NCBI RefSeq assembly: GCF_000026005.1
Contig: NC_005295.2
Location: forward strand, 62,001 to 126,000
Reading direction: 5' to 3'
DNA from: Ehrlichia ruminantium str. Welgevonden
GTDB lineage: Bacteria > Pseudomonadota > Alphaproteobacteria > Rickettsiales > Anaplasmataceae
Length of the DNA: 64,000 nt
The notes below the pieces were generated by a model that made no database searches, was not told the DNA's origin, and worked only from the letters and a program-made list of their open reading frames with translations. Shown piece after piece: positions 44,501 through 50,629 of the stretch. The position numbers were made by a program, and so were the translations under genes. The stretch's first letter is position 1, and the number at the start of each line of letters is the position of its first letter.

Positions 44501-46711
44501 TTTGAGAATTTGCCAGATACTCGTATGGATTTTTCTTATGAAGAGAGATTACGTAATCTCTCATTACATCAAGGAGATGGTTACAATGATGTTGCTTTAG
44601 CAAGTAATGATGTGCTAGGTTTACGACAAGAAGGGCCTTATAGAATGGATAGACCTGTTGCAGGAGCTTTTGCTCGAAACTTGTCAGGTACTCAATTAGA
44701 TCAAAGTAGTGACCGCGATATTGCTTTAGCAAGTAGTAATGTGCGAAGTTTACAACAAGAGCTGCCTCATAGAATGGATAGGCTGGTTGCAGGAGATCGT
44801 TCTGAGAATTTACCACATACTCATATGGATTTTTCTTATGAAGAGAGATTACGTAATCTTTCGTTGCATCAAGGAGGTGGTTACAATGATGTTGCTTTAG
44901 CAAGTAATGATGTGCCAGGTTTACCACAAGAAGGGCCTTATAGAATGGATAGACCGGTTGCAGGAGCTTTTGCTCGAAACTTGTCAGGTACTCAATTAGA
45001 TCAAAGTAGTGACCGCGATATTGCTTTAGCAAGTAGTAATGTGCGAAGTTTACAACAAGAGCTGCCTCATAGAATGGATAGGCTGGTTGCAGGAGGTTGT
45101 TCTGAGAATTTGCCACATACTCATATGGATTTTTCTTACGAGGAGAGATTACGTAATCTTTCGTTGCATCAAGGAGGTGGTTACAATGATGTTGCTTTAG
45201 CAAGTAGTAATGTGCCAGGTTTACGACAAGAAGGGCCTTATAGAATGGATAGACCGGTTGCAGGAGGTTGTTCTGAGAATTTGCCACATACTCATATGGA
45301 TTTTTCTTACGAGGAGAGATTACGTAATCTTTCGTTGCATCAAGGAGGTGGTTACAATGATGTTGCTTTAGCAAGTAGTAATGTGCCAGGTCTACAACAA
45401 GAGCTGTCTCATAGGATGGATAGACCTGTTGCAGGAGCTTTTGCTCGAAACTTGTCAGGTACTCAATTAGATCAAAGTAGTGACCGCGATATTGCTTTAG
45501 CAAGTAGTAATGTGCGAAGTTTACAACAAGAGCTGCCTCATAGAATGGATAGGCTGGTTGCAGGAGGTCGTTCTGAGAATTTGCCACATACTCATATGGA
45601 TTTTTCTTATGAAGAGAGATTACGTGATCTCTCATTACATCGAGGAGATGGTTACAATGATGTTGCTTTAGCAAGTAATGATGTGCGAAGTTTACAACAA
45701 GAGCTGCCTCATAGAATGGATAGGCTGGTTGCAGGAGATCGTTCTGAGAATTTGCCAGATACTCGTATGGATTTTTCTTATGAAGAGAGATTACGTAATC
45801 TTTCGTTGCATCAAGGAGGTGGTTACAATGATGTTGCTTTAGCAAGTAGTAATGTGCCAGGTTTACAACAAGAGCTGTCTCATAGGATGGATAGACCTGT
45901 TGCAGGAGCTTTTGCTCGAAACTTGTCAGGTACTCAATTAGATCAAAGTAGTGACCGTGATGTTGCTTTAGCAAGTAATGATGTGCTAAGTCCTAGTATG
46001 GTAAGTGATCTAATTACACAAGTTTTTGCTAGAAACTTGCAACGTAACCGCGTAGATCATTCTTCTCGTGAATACAGAGTACATAGTCCCTTGTTATACC
46101 AAAGTGATGATAGCAATGTTGCTTCTGTGAGTGATAATATGTCAAGTTTGCAACAAAATAGTCCTGATAGAGTAAATAATCCAGACTTGCCAAGTAGTTA
46201 TATGCATTCTTCTCGTGAATACAGAGTACATAGTCCCTTGTTATACCAAAGTGATGATAGCAATGTTGCTTATGTGAGTGATAATATATCAAGTTTGCAA
46301 CAAAATAGTTCTGATAGAGTAGATAGTTTATTTGTAGAAGGTTGTACTCCAAGTTTAGAGCATGGTCTAGTAGGTGATCATGATGAATTACATAATCCTT
46401 CGTTATGTGAAAAAAGAGTGGGTAATAGTTTTTCATCAAGTGTTGGAAGTAGAGGACCTAGATTTTATAAGGAAAGAAGTCATCAATTACCTAGAGGACC
46501 TAGATTTTGTAAAGCAAGAAGTCATCTTACAACACATCTTGCTTCTACCGAATTATCTGATGTTGATTATCAAAGTGGTCAGCATCCAGTAACAGGTAAT
46601 CTAATACAAAATAATCCTAATAACCCTAGTAATAGACGATCTCGTATTCCATTGAGTTTACAAAATACACGTGTTTCTAAGACTTCTTCAAGACGCTATG
46701 TATCAAACTGA
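35564..46711 (+). CDS. Giant 3715-residue protein, repeat-rich, function unknown
   Basis: I do not recognise this protein as a named family. Four parts can be seen. Residues 1 to about 1720 look globular and mostly helical, with weak leucine-rich-like stretches near 185-215, no signal peptide and no clear membrane helix. Residues about 1723-2240 are Lys/Ser-rich and contain two copies of a unit of about 187 residues, each including a basic S-H-N-K-[KR]-x-K-S-K-K-S run; the second has Q-G-A-K-P-K near residue 2052. Residues about 2287-2595 align by eye with the domain found in the four genes at 50.6-61.5 kb. The rest is Ser/Gly/Gln-rich and ends in a block of 57- and 43-residue tandem repeats, then 49-residue and 14-residue duplications, and a basic tail (R-R-Y-V-S-N). 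Secretion by type IV or type I systems is known for Ehrlichia tandem-repeat proteins and is possible here, but it is inference. At 11.1 kb it fills 17% of the window. Confidence 0.9.
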   Translation: MLNQKLDMAYIERLINQQPRLKVVNAETVSLSYSTVWDYIFNIGLVQSIGYNAYVKNIRAYHPDYNVFHGVILCNPQVFLEEIKIPGYGGILSKIQKDYPDCESLELYILNGYVLSVLVNDPLFEQFKSKITSIKMGDIDLFQQVYDDLKQNPNGHSEEDIDFLVRGVMTDTHIRKYISLFPSLKELDCVISEPKCCETLVDVLNNVPILSQLSLRCARTSTSVEHVSKKDIKVRQQVEKLLLINCPMETLLYFHGIRFLFITAPQNVSDSKVILLEKYCDNPSLLEVLLVSTNTYHQMQDGRIDFLSIDYDISVFNNLKLLIINPCQDIRAILSVDGLFDSKAGLDFCNELVTPRKYSTLFNNGKPYPKSIEQVMILSSSLHQFSLLTDSEKLLIPGLTSLFVSTTVIRPCLDINTLVPYLMYAVDSIQDGIINPHLNEQENVLLISLINQVKRKVDDLLLTLLEDSRLCDDLASYLKRVEFDNMVLTNASSVYSLSYEPSLLFAINIDIPRISIEFLKKISNINLAILCKINLSDDVNSSTYLALTTFSAIRSIIRYTVGMSKFYVATTMRAWDYFINSMAIGDRDLDLARVISAIFVQPYDTDSVRNLCRQTVVGIKEHSEITYKRLEAENVDMFSQEQQVVEFIASSVVFHSMYLIITNSAEGLETQSCAPSLFIETLRDNIVNVRNNSLFDILEFDDCLLQIHYIIKKSFNHRPALTSNEVYTFASQCMINEEMLLQDVKNQGFNKIDIRILKSSLFLIKVLDYIGHCPDVLFDQLQSYQLQTPMMIFNVIFKAVCDLIKIRCEYMQANEYTIFTLCYIINKAISNGSISERQLHKLLFSVIVDAVPQIASDVRYIKTDIHVLIGNMIKLCYFDQNCIEDKIYQKVLLHIACFIVNFSITAARYEAQSDCFIDETLFLGFPDDVIDEIRLLGGIPHRSILQVLARLLLKNYVWRVVEGVSGLNNSDYSWVCLQNMMRYKSPYNIQYISFLPTIRDFEFLYSGIVCNTYLPSKIEFEFAIKCLYPVISSGTKYICESMSVVMADLLLKRMICSYANAYTIEEKKLMRKLLLRALYKFQEYEVPNFIEYMIKVSNVFDYEIEQFIYEEPLLHDLNFVWILKNIKPSEIINVIDENIAEYRETNDHMKLYDMIEVSIRQSYKVPNLPSMFTDTQFIKCCGKILNVISEVHSQQDHLSNNHFIEIMQVVMTTYKISMQKPGYLGNCILNVKYCRDKVGGVLEECQDGLDKVVSCLSNDNKVIDIIAIKDDLLSKCQDVKFIKTLNYRTVALYLKPYMVPPVQYSSDIVSHIIFCVVGEIIEQHNKREIFFSQLTSALMLKKKLNTMQSVSEVVLEVFIKSLESNEEVTQGKEVSSTKQSKQKKISFDAYINDLLNKYFCKWWYTILDNMLAGESLNHSIDLYTLKLFISEENLPVKVELALQNKIENEETNQYLVLINKFKSICFYQGSATSYFSDCSFQKRVLHNIITKIRYPATSSDKISVLSNRVIEQGSILLPEELDHGKLQLSGKLYCATGTNDCHIKYIHLLQVRLFSEFFYHNHSTLDIDVLDEKAYEVLSISNASREFDCNDVVGFFVNIPSYLQDGQLDGLDPCSPKVINVLGLSLVWETVSMLLHDLVFGNYLNDISRILCYVEDRFRIENQIDSSVVLLIKFHYKAILFRYEKGNYKDNHPIIFLHKFLQSFNYDLLEHYAPGCRVSLQPVKKQSEVVTTEASSELVKKANKKKSHSKKGKDKEVKQAVPETQDEKLVSGEDDKKSQAVVEKQLCVVHETVGADGVHLNPKDQDECYEGVVGDSVKLGDTTARLLITTVPNNECLEQQDKPKVKKSVSHNKKKSKKSTAGCSTKTITSQQDKVNKSAVVEDVASTVLLTGDDIKVSEPSQEQCVDEKGKGKLCVVDTSGLVVSGQQGKDEESSIINKAVKEVVPDTKDEKLASSGKKSKAVSTEGQLCVVPETADVDHVPLNPKGQDEYYEGVVTDSVKLDDFTAGQLLITTVLNDEYYEAVECDGIKVNDSTVSRSLVDPVSDDQYVKQGAKPKVKGSLSHNKRKKSKKSTEICATSTVKSQKDDLDKSAVVTTEKVDNTALLASVDVGVSELEQEKFTCEKDEYKFQIMEDTNAPAVLDKQQDSEEKYTIDDTSKVLLESSHITEQDYGLFISEESITQLCTSDDTLNLVDGSSQSLEACKDEQTVDDVAGNILQGKEKKQSQLTKSQRQRANKKARKIKEQKEMVDVQKDKPELVECSELKTEEEDTINLLSCFDARVEPVIAYHPMSLEYVLNKYRVTNDSMSKTRFSHLLYYLRLTRSLFMPVKGQETSVLVVTESAEKVLHDFFPEKGDYDFFLSIIKLSILTNFLMIIRPHSKFEAMTALFKHCYKIFTMDLDAFLCDLIQEMYCISFQDVSLEKLRNHVLKVFEKYESQFCWNRSSAVTKYPLYFLSRVLSICPLIFQAQHTSVSELQHVICNAGIICIVTHIGHMVQQIGHMVEQSDGILYNNLKLLRRSGRSSGTVFDFIQQCYYFRNASCHLYDGKGASSNLNFFRTTSIIVDQFQVFIQNNNGSFIDVIYDFFRQYDDVISKKSEICSKQQSSISVIEVDATKLAPRVINHEESTEGLFTELSNSGSSLQMQECFPEISKSLSLGSNDVIRDTSEEDVSSKGTEHQGDALALMETRGSTSTDQVIDSVAVQEQEYQYSYLLQNLALQEKREASSSYLAQSASGVGDSSAVQYESVSGMFSQFSEDDLQNMRVVNSTSQSKIPATVGAYSCCDETVPINPSSELYDNMCMGSQRYSNDSMDSTDRWLAGQGNNYSMGANSDYRINPESQKSTSSIMSASTSSSGFSLQQGSANEEKSGVESFGQDLQLHHMDSQGECGLLDSAWYGGGTDYLASTNSGVFNFQESSADEGSSEMLMKHYDQSLEHRQHSEYRLFDSTHQDSVDDGNIFSLRRNNFDEISNRVVGGRFENLPDTRMDFSYEERLRNLSLHQGDGYNDVALASNDVLGLRQEGPYRMDRPVAGAFARNLSGTQLDQSSDRDIALASSNVRSLQQELPHRMDRLVAGDRSENLPHTHMDFSYEERLRNLSLHQGGGYNDVALASNDVPGLPQEGPYRMDRPVAGAFARNLSGTQLDQSSDRDIALASSNVRSLQQELPHRMDRLVAGGCSENLPHTHMDFSYEERLRNLSLHQGGGYNDVALASSNVPGLRQEGPYRMDRPVAGGCSENLPHTHMDFSYEERLRNLSLHQGGGYNDVALASSNVPGLQQELSHRMDRPVAGAFARNLSGTQLDQSSDRDIALASSNVRSLQQELPHRMDRLVAGGRSENLPHTHMDFSYEERLRDLSLHRGDGYNDVALASNDVRSLQQELPHRMDRLVAGDRSENLPDTRMDFSYEERLRNLSLHQGGGYNDVALASSNVPGLQQELSHRMDRPVAGAFARNLSGTQLDQSSDRDVALASNDVLSPSMVSDLITQVFARNLQRNRVDHSSREYRVHSPLLYQSDDSNVASVSDNMSSLQQNSPDRVNNPDLPSSYMHSSREYRVHSPLLYQSDDSNVAYVSDNISSLQQNSSDRVDSLFVEGCTPSLEHGLVGDHDELHNPSLCEKRVGNSFSSSVGSRGPRFYKERSHQLPRGPRFCKARSHLTTHLASTELSDVDYQSGQHPVTGNLIQNNPNNPSNRRSRIPLSLQNTRVSKTSSRRYVSN
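40829..42040 (+). repeat. Two diverged 187-residue repeats in the giant protein
   Basis: Copy 1 starts near 40829 and copy 2 near 41390, a period of about 560 bp. Shared blocks in order are V-P-[ED]-T-x-D-E-K-L, Q-L-C-V-V-x-E-T, L-N-P-K-x-Q-D-E, Y-E-G-V-V-x-D-S-V-K-L, L-L-I-T-T-V, K-P-K-V-K-x-S, S-H-N-K and K-S-K-K-S-T. Copy 2 has an insertion of about 25 residues before Q-G-A-K-P-K, where copy 1 has the degenerate Q-Q-D-K-P-K. Confidence 0.85.
43040..43081 (+). repeat. 21-bp in-frame duplication
   Basis: Two tandem 21-bp copies encode I-G-H-M-V-Q-Q and I-G-H-M-V-E-Q. They fall at the place of the family's G-x-M-Y motif in the giant protein's copy of the shared domain. Confidence 0.85.
44495..46000 (+). 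repeat. Mosaic tandem repeats: six 171-bp A units and four 129-bp B units
   Basis: Unit A (57 residues) contains M-D-F-S-Y-E-E-R-L-R and L-S-L-H-Q; unit B (43 residues) starts A-F-A-R-N-L-S-G-T-Q-L-D. Both end in R-M-D-R-x-V-A-G. The order is A1 44495-44665, B1 -44794, A2 -44965, B2 -45094, A3 -45265, A4 -45436, B3 -45565, A5 -45736, A6 -45907, then a B4 that diverges near 45975. B1, B2 and B3 encode the same 43 residues. A5 ends like a B unit, so units have recombined. Both lengths are multiples of three, which keeps all copies in frame. Confidence 0.95.
46058..46330 (+). repeat. Two 147-bp repeats near the 3' end of the giant gene
   Basis: Copies start at 46058 and 46205 and encode H-S-S-R-E-Y-R-V-H-S-P-L-L-Y-Q-S-D-D-S-N followed by V-S-D-N and S-S-L-Q-Q-N-S. 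The first half is nearly identical at the DNA level. Confidence 0.9.
46451..46530 (+). repeat. Two 42-bp repeats near the 3' end of the giant gene
   Basis: Copies start near 46451 and 46493 and encode R-G-P-R-F-Y-K-E-R-S-H and R-G-P-R-F-C-K-A-R-S-H. They are in frame and strongly basic. Confidence 0.85.
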
Positions 46712-47270
46712 ATGGATATTCTGGTAGTGATGCTAATATAAACAATGGATTGTAAATGCATATTTAGTTATGGATAAGAGGTGTGTATTTATTATAAAAT
46801 TACTAGTTCAAAGTATTAGTACTTCTGGATTTATGAATATAGCTATATGTGGCATTAGCTAAGATATGAGTTAGCAAGTATAAGATATACTAATATAAGT
46901 TATGAGAATGAATTACAAAATAAAATGTTAATAATATTAGTATAGTTCTGTTATTGGCACAGTTAAAAAATGATATATAGTTATTAAGTTTTTGAAAGTT
47001 TGTTAGGTTATTAGTTAGGCATAATTAATATCCATAATCACTTAAATTACTTGATGGTTGTTAAAATTATGGTATCTCAAGATATGTATATTAGTGTGTG
47101 ATATTGAGTTCAGAATTTTAGTTGTGTTTTTCTATCCATGTTATTGATAATATCTGTAGTTTATTGATAAGTTATTTAACCTGTTGTAGGGTAAAGTTGC
47201 CTATAATTGGATTGACAATGCATATCTAATACTGTAATGACTTGTGTAGATATTTTTTGTTTTTTTAATT
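46712..47270. other. Gene-free spacer
   Basis: No coding frame or RNA gene is visible between the giant gene and pdhC. Confidence 0.5.
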
Positions 47271-48491
47271 ATGTTTATAGAAGTATTGATGCCTGCACTT
47301 TCACCGACTATGACCAGTGGGATTATCAGGAAGTGGTATAAATCTGAAGGGGAGGAAATAAAATCAGGTGATATTATAGCTGATATAGAAACTGACAAAG
47401 CTGTTATGGAATTTGAGTACACTGATGAAGATGGTATCATGGGAAAGATTATTGTTGCAGAAGGCACAAAGAATGTTTTAGTGAATCAGCTGATAGCATT
47501 AATTGTTACTGATAAGCTGGATTTAAAGGAAGTTGATGCGTATGTATCAAGTAGTACTGCTTCTAAAACTGAAAAAGCATCAGTAGTATTGCAAGGTGAA
47601 GAAGAAATTAAAAATGATGTAGTTACAATATCTGAACCTAAGCGAATTAAGATAAGCCCGTTAGCAAAAAAAATAGCTTCAGATTTTGCTATTGATATAA
47701 ATTCCATTCAAGGAACAGGTCCTTATGGAAGAATTGTTAAAGCAGATGTTTTAGATGCAGCAAGTAAGAAAGAGAATAATGTAGAAATTATTCCTACTTC
47801 TAATGGAGAGAATACTTTTATTGAAGTTAGTAGTATGAGAAAAGTAATAGCGGAACGTTTGGTATATTCAAAACAAATGATCCCGCATTTTTATGTTTCA
47901 GTTGACTGTAAAGTAGATGACTTACTGAAAGTTAGATTGGAAATTAATGCTGAAAATTTTGGTACTAAAATTACTATAAATGATTTTATTATCAAAGCTG
48001 TTTCTATGAGTATTAAGAAATTTCCTGAAATTAATGTTTCTTGGGATGATAATGATAAAATTATTGCATTTGCTAATGTTGATATTTCAGTTGCTGTGTC
48101 AATTGATGATGGTTTAATTACTCCAATTATTAGGAATGCAGATAAGAAGTCTTTGTTGGAAATCTCGAATGAAGTCAAGATGTTAGCTAGTAAAGCTAAA
48201 ACTGGAAAGCTTAAGCCTGAAGAATTTCAAGGTGGTGGTTTTACTATTTCTAATCTTGGCATGTTTGGAATTAAAGAGTTTAATGCAATTATTAACCCAC
48301 CACAGTCTTGTATAATGGCTGTTGGGTGTTCTGATAAAAGAGCCATAATTGTTGATGATCAAATTTGTATTTCAAATGTTATGACAGTTACATTATCTGT
48401 AGACCATAGGGTAATAGATGGTGTATTGGCTGCAAAGTTTTTGAATTGTTTTAAATCTTATATTGAAAAACCTTATTTAATGTTAATATAG
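47271..48491 (+). CDS. pdhC: Pyruvate dehydrogenase E2 (dihydrolipoamide acetyltransferase)
   Basis: The 406-residue E2 core of the pyruvate dehydrogenase complex moves acetyl groups to CoA. It has one N-terminal lipoyl domain with the lipoylated lysine K43 in E-T-D-K-A-V-M-E. A linker and the E1/E3-binding domain follow (I-S-P-L-A-K-K-I-A near residues 127-135 and G-T-G-P-Y-G-R-I). The C-terminal acyltransferase domain ends with the catalytic V-D-H-R-V-I-D-G, H379 and D383. The segment M-P-A-L-S-P-T-M-T at the start is characteristic of pyruvate-type E2 rather than 2-oxoglutarate E2. pdhA, pdhB and the E3 gene are not adjacent. Confidence 0.95.
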   Translation: MFIEVLMPALSPTMTSGIIRKWYKSEGEEIKSGDIIADIETDKAVMEFEYTDEDGIMGKIIVAEGTKNVLVNQLIALIVTDKLDLKEVDAYVSSSTASKTEKASVVLQGEEEIKNDVVTISEPKRIKISPLAKKIASDFAIDINSIQGTGPYGRIVKADVLDAASKKENNVEIIPTSNGENTFIEVSSMRKVIAERLVYSKQMIPHFYVSVDCKVDDLLKVRLEINAENFGTKITINDFIIKAVSMSIKKFPEINVSWDDNDKIIAFANVDISVAVSIDDGLITPIIRNADKKSLLEISNEVKMLASKAKTGKLKPEEFQGGGFTISNLGMFGIKEFNAIINPPQSCIMAVGCSDKRAIIVDDQICISNVMTVTLSVDHRVIDGVLAAKFLNCFKSYIEKPYLMLI

Positions 48492-50629
48492 TTGAAAAAA
48501 GTAGCAATTATTGGTTTAGTGTATTTTTTAAAGAGTATCATTAATCAAATCATGCTATTAGTTTTCTGTGCTTATGTTGTTGCAATATTGTAGAATATTT
48601 TTACAGTTGATAAATTTTGTTTCTATAAAACGTTATCATGTTATTGTGTAATGAATAAATAACTATATTGTATGGTTATTGTAATATGTAAAAAATATAA
48701 ATATGTGAAGGTGGAATAGTTAAGTTTGTGTTGGTAGCTTGTTTGCTTGTAATATTAAATATATATATTGTTTAGGATAGATATATAGAAATAGTATTAA
48801 AATATAGTACTTATATTGATTTGTGAATTATCTTGATAATATGTTAAACATATAAACTAGTAATTAAGTTTATAAAATGTAGCTAGTTTATTTGTAATAT
48901 CAAATAAATATATTATCTGAAGTTCAAGTCTATAAAACTTTGTAATGCTGTTTATATAGTGCTGATACTAACTAAGTTATCATGATTAATATGTTAAAAG
49001 TATGAAAATATAAATAATAACCTTTATAGGTTTTTCATCTTTTTTATTTGTATATTAAGTAGATATATTATGTGTAGTTTCTATAGGTTACAATAATGAA
49101 TATACAAGCATTATTTGTAATTTTATTGTATTTATGTTAGTCAAATCAATTGTGTATAACTTATTAGTAGAAAGTAATATGTGATTTTAAAGATTATATA
49201 ATAATATTATTATTGTTTATATTTATATCTTATTATAAACATATTAGAGATATGGTATCCTTGAATATAGTAAGTACTTATATTATAGCTTTTTATAATC
49301 TATGAAAGATAAGCTAAGTGATGGGTTATAATATTAAAATATTTTAGGTATATAAGTAAGTAGATTTTGTAAATGTATATTACTATAATTTATTTACAAT
49401 AGTAATTTATGTTGTTTGTATTGCTTCTTCTTGCTAATAAATGTGATCTTAACTAATTCTAATGTGGTGATGTTACAATAAAGATTGAAATCTTTGTATT
49501 ATTTTAGCAATCAATAGTTAATTTATGTATGTTGTTGATCATTTTGATTAAAATATTATATAAGTCTATTAATATACTATCCTTAAAAAACGTATTATAT
49601 AAATATAGGTAAAAGCCATTATCTATATTGATTAGTTAAGGTAATTATTAAGAATAAATATATTTGATTTTATATTTAATACATAAAAGTAATTAATATT
49701 TAATAAGGTTTGTTCATAATTTTTATCATATTCTAAATCTGCTTAATAAGTAGAATAATAATGTGTAATATAAGTGTCAACTGAAGGAGACTTTATATGA
49801 TTAATAGCAATGCGTTTTTTATTTAAATCTTAAATAGAAGTATTGTTGTACTAGGTTGTAGATCATTGAAATGAATATGTTGAATAAATTGATAAGTATA
49901 TGTAAAAAGCGTGAATAGTGAAATAGTAGTTTTATGTTTTATTGTACTTTAAATTTGTTTAGTTAATAAAATTAATAATGTAATGTAAATACTAAAGTAG
50001 CAAGATCTTGGTTGGTATATAGATTTATATATTTAAAAGAATCTTTTAAATATATATAACGTTGTATCAAATTAGCAATCATTATAGTAAGCGTATTAGT
50101 AAGTATATGCAAAAAATGGATAGTTAGGAATCTATACGAATTTCATGTTTATTATATAATTATAAACTGCTGAATAAATAGAATAGTAGCTTACAATATG
50201 AATAATAAACTAAGAAAGTGTTTTGATTGATAAATTATGTGTTATTGAGTGCAAATAGTGTTGTATTAAATATTAAATTATCTTTTGCAATTTGTGAGAT
50301 GGTTCAGCTTAGATCTGTTGTTGAAAAAGATATATATATGTGTAAATTCTATGTCTTTTAGAAGGTAGTATTCTGTAGTCTTGAGATTGTATAAGATATT
50401 ACTTACAGTGGTTTTTTGCTAACAGTATCATGTTAATATTTTCTCTAGTACATTAATATGAGTCTATTATAACGAAATTATTTACTGTATAAATCCTGGG
50501 ATTGTTAATTATATTGGTAAAATAATAAGTAAGTAATTTGTTTTTATATAAACTAAATGTATTAAAAAAAATAGTATTTAATGATTTTTTGTGTTATAAT
50601 TCTTGAAAGTGTGTTAATAAGTTTTTCAT
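48492..50629. other. 2.1-kb gene-free stretch
   Basis: This is the longest empty stretch in the window. I see no coding frame or RNA gene. It holds one 31-bp palindrome (listed next). A weakly similar pair of segments near 49740 and 50170 (GCTTAATAAGTAGAATA against GCTGAATAAATAGAATA) may be an old direct repeat. Confidence 0.5.
50026..50056. repeat. 31-bp perfect palindrome
   Basis: TATATATTTAAAAGA and TCTTTTAAATATATA are exact reverse complements around a single A. It lies about 570 bp upstream of the 540-residue gene, inside otherwise featureless DNA. A cruciform or protein site is possible but unproven. Confidence 0.7.

Noticed and set aside
44445-45974. 509-codon open frame on the minus strand inside the giant gene
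   Set aside because: It is the shadow of the A/B repeats. Unit lengths are multiples of three, so one antisense frame without a stop is copied along the block. The product is a Leu/Tyr/His-rich repeat with no independent support.
46029-46439. 136-codon minus-strand frame near the 3' end of the giant gene
   Set aside because: It is again antisense to in-frame repeats in the giant gene, with the same cause.
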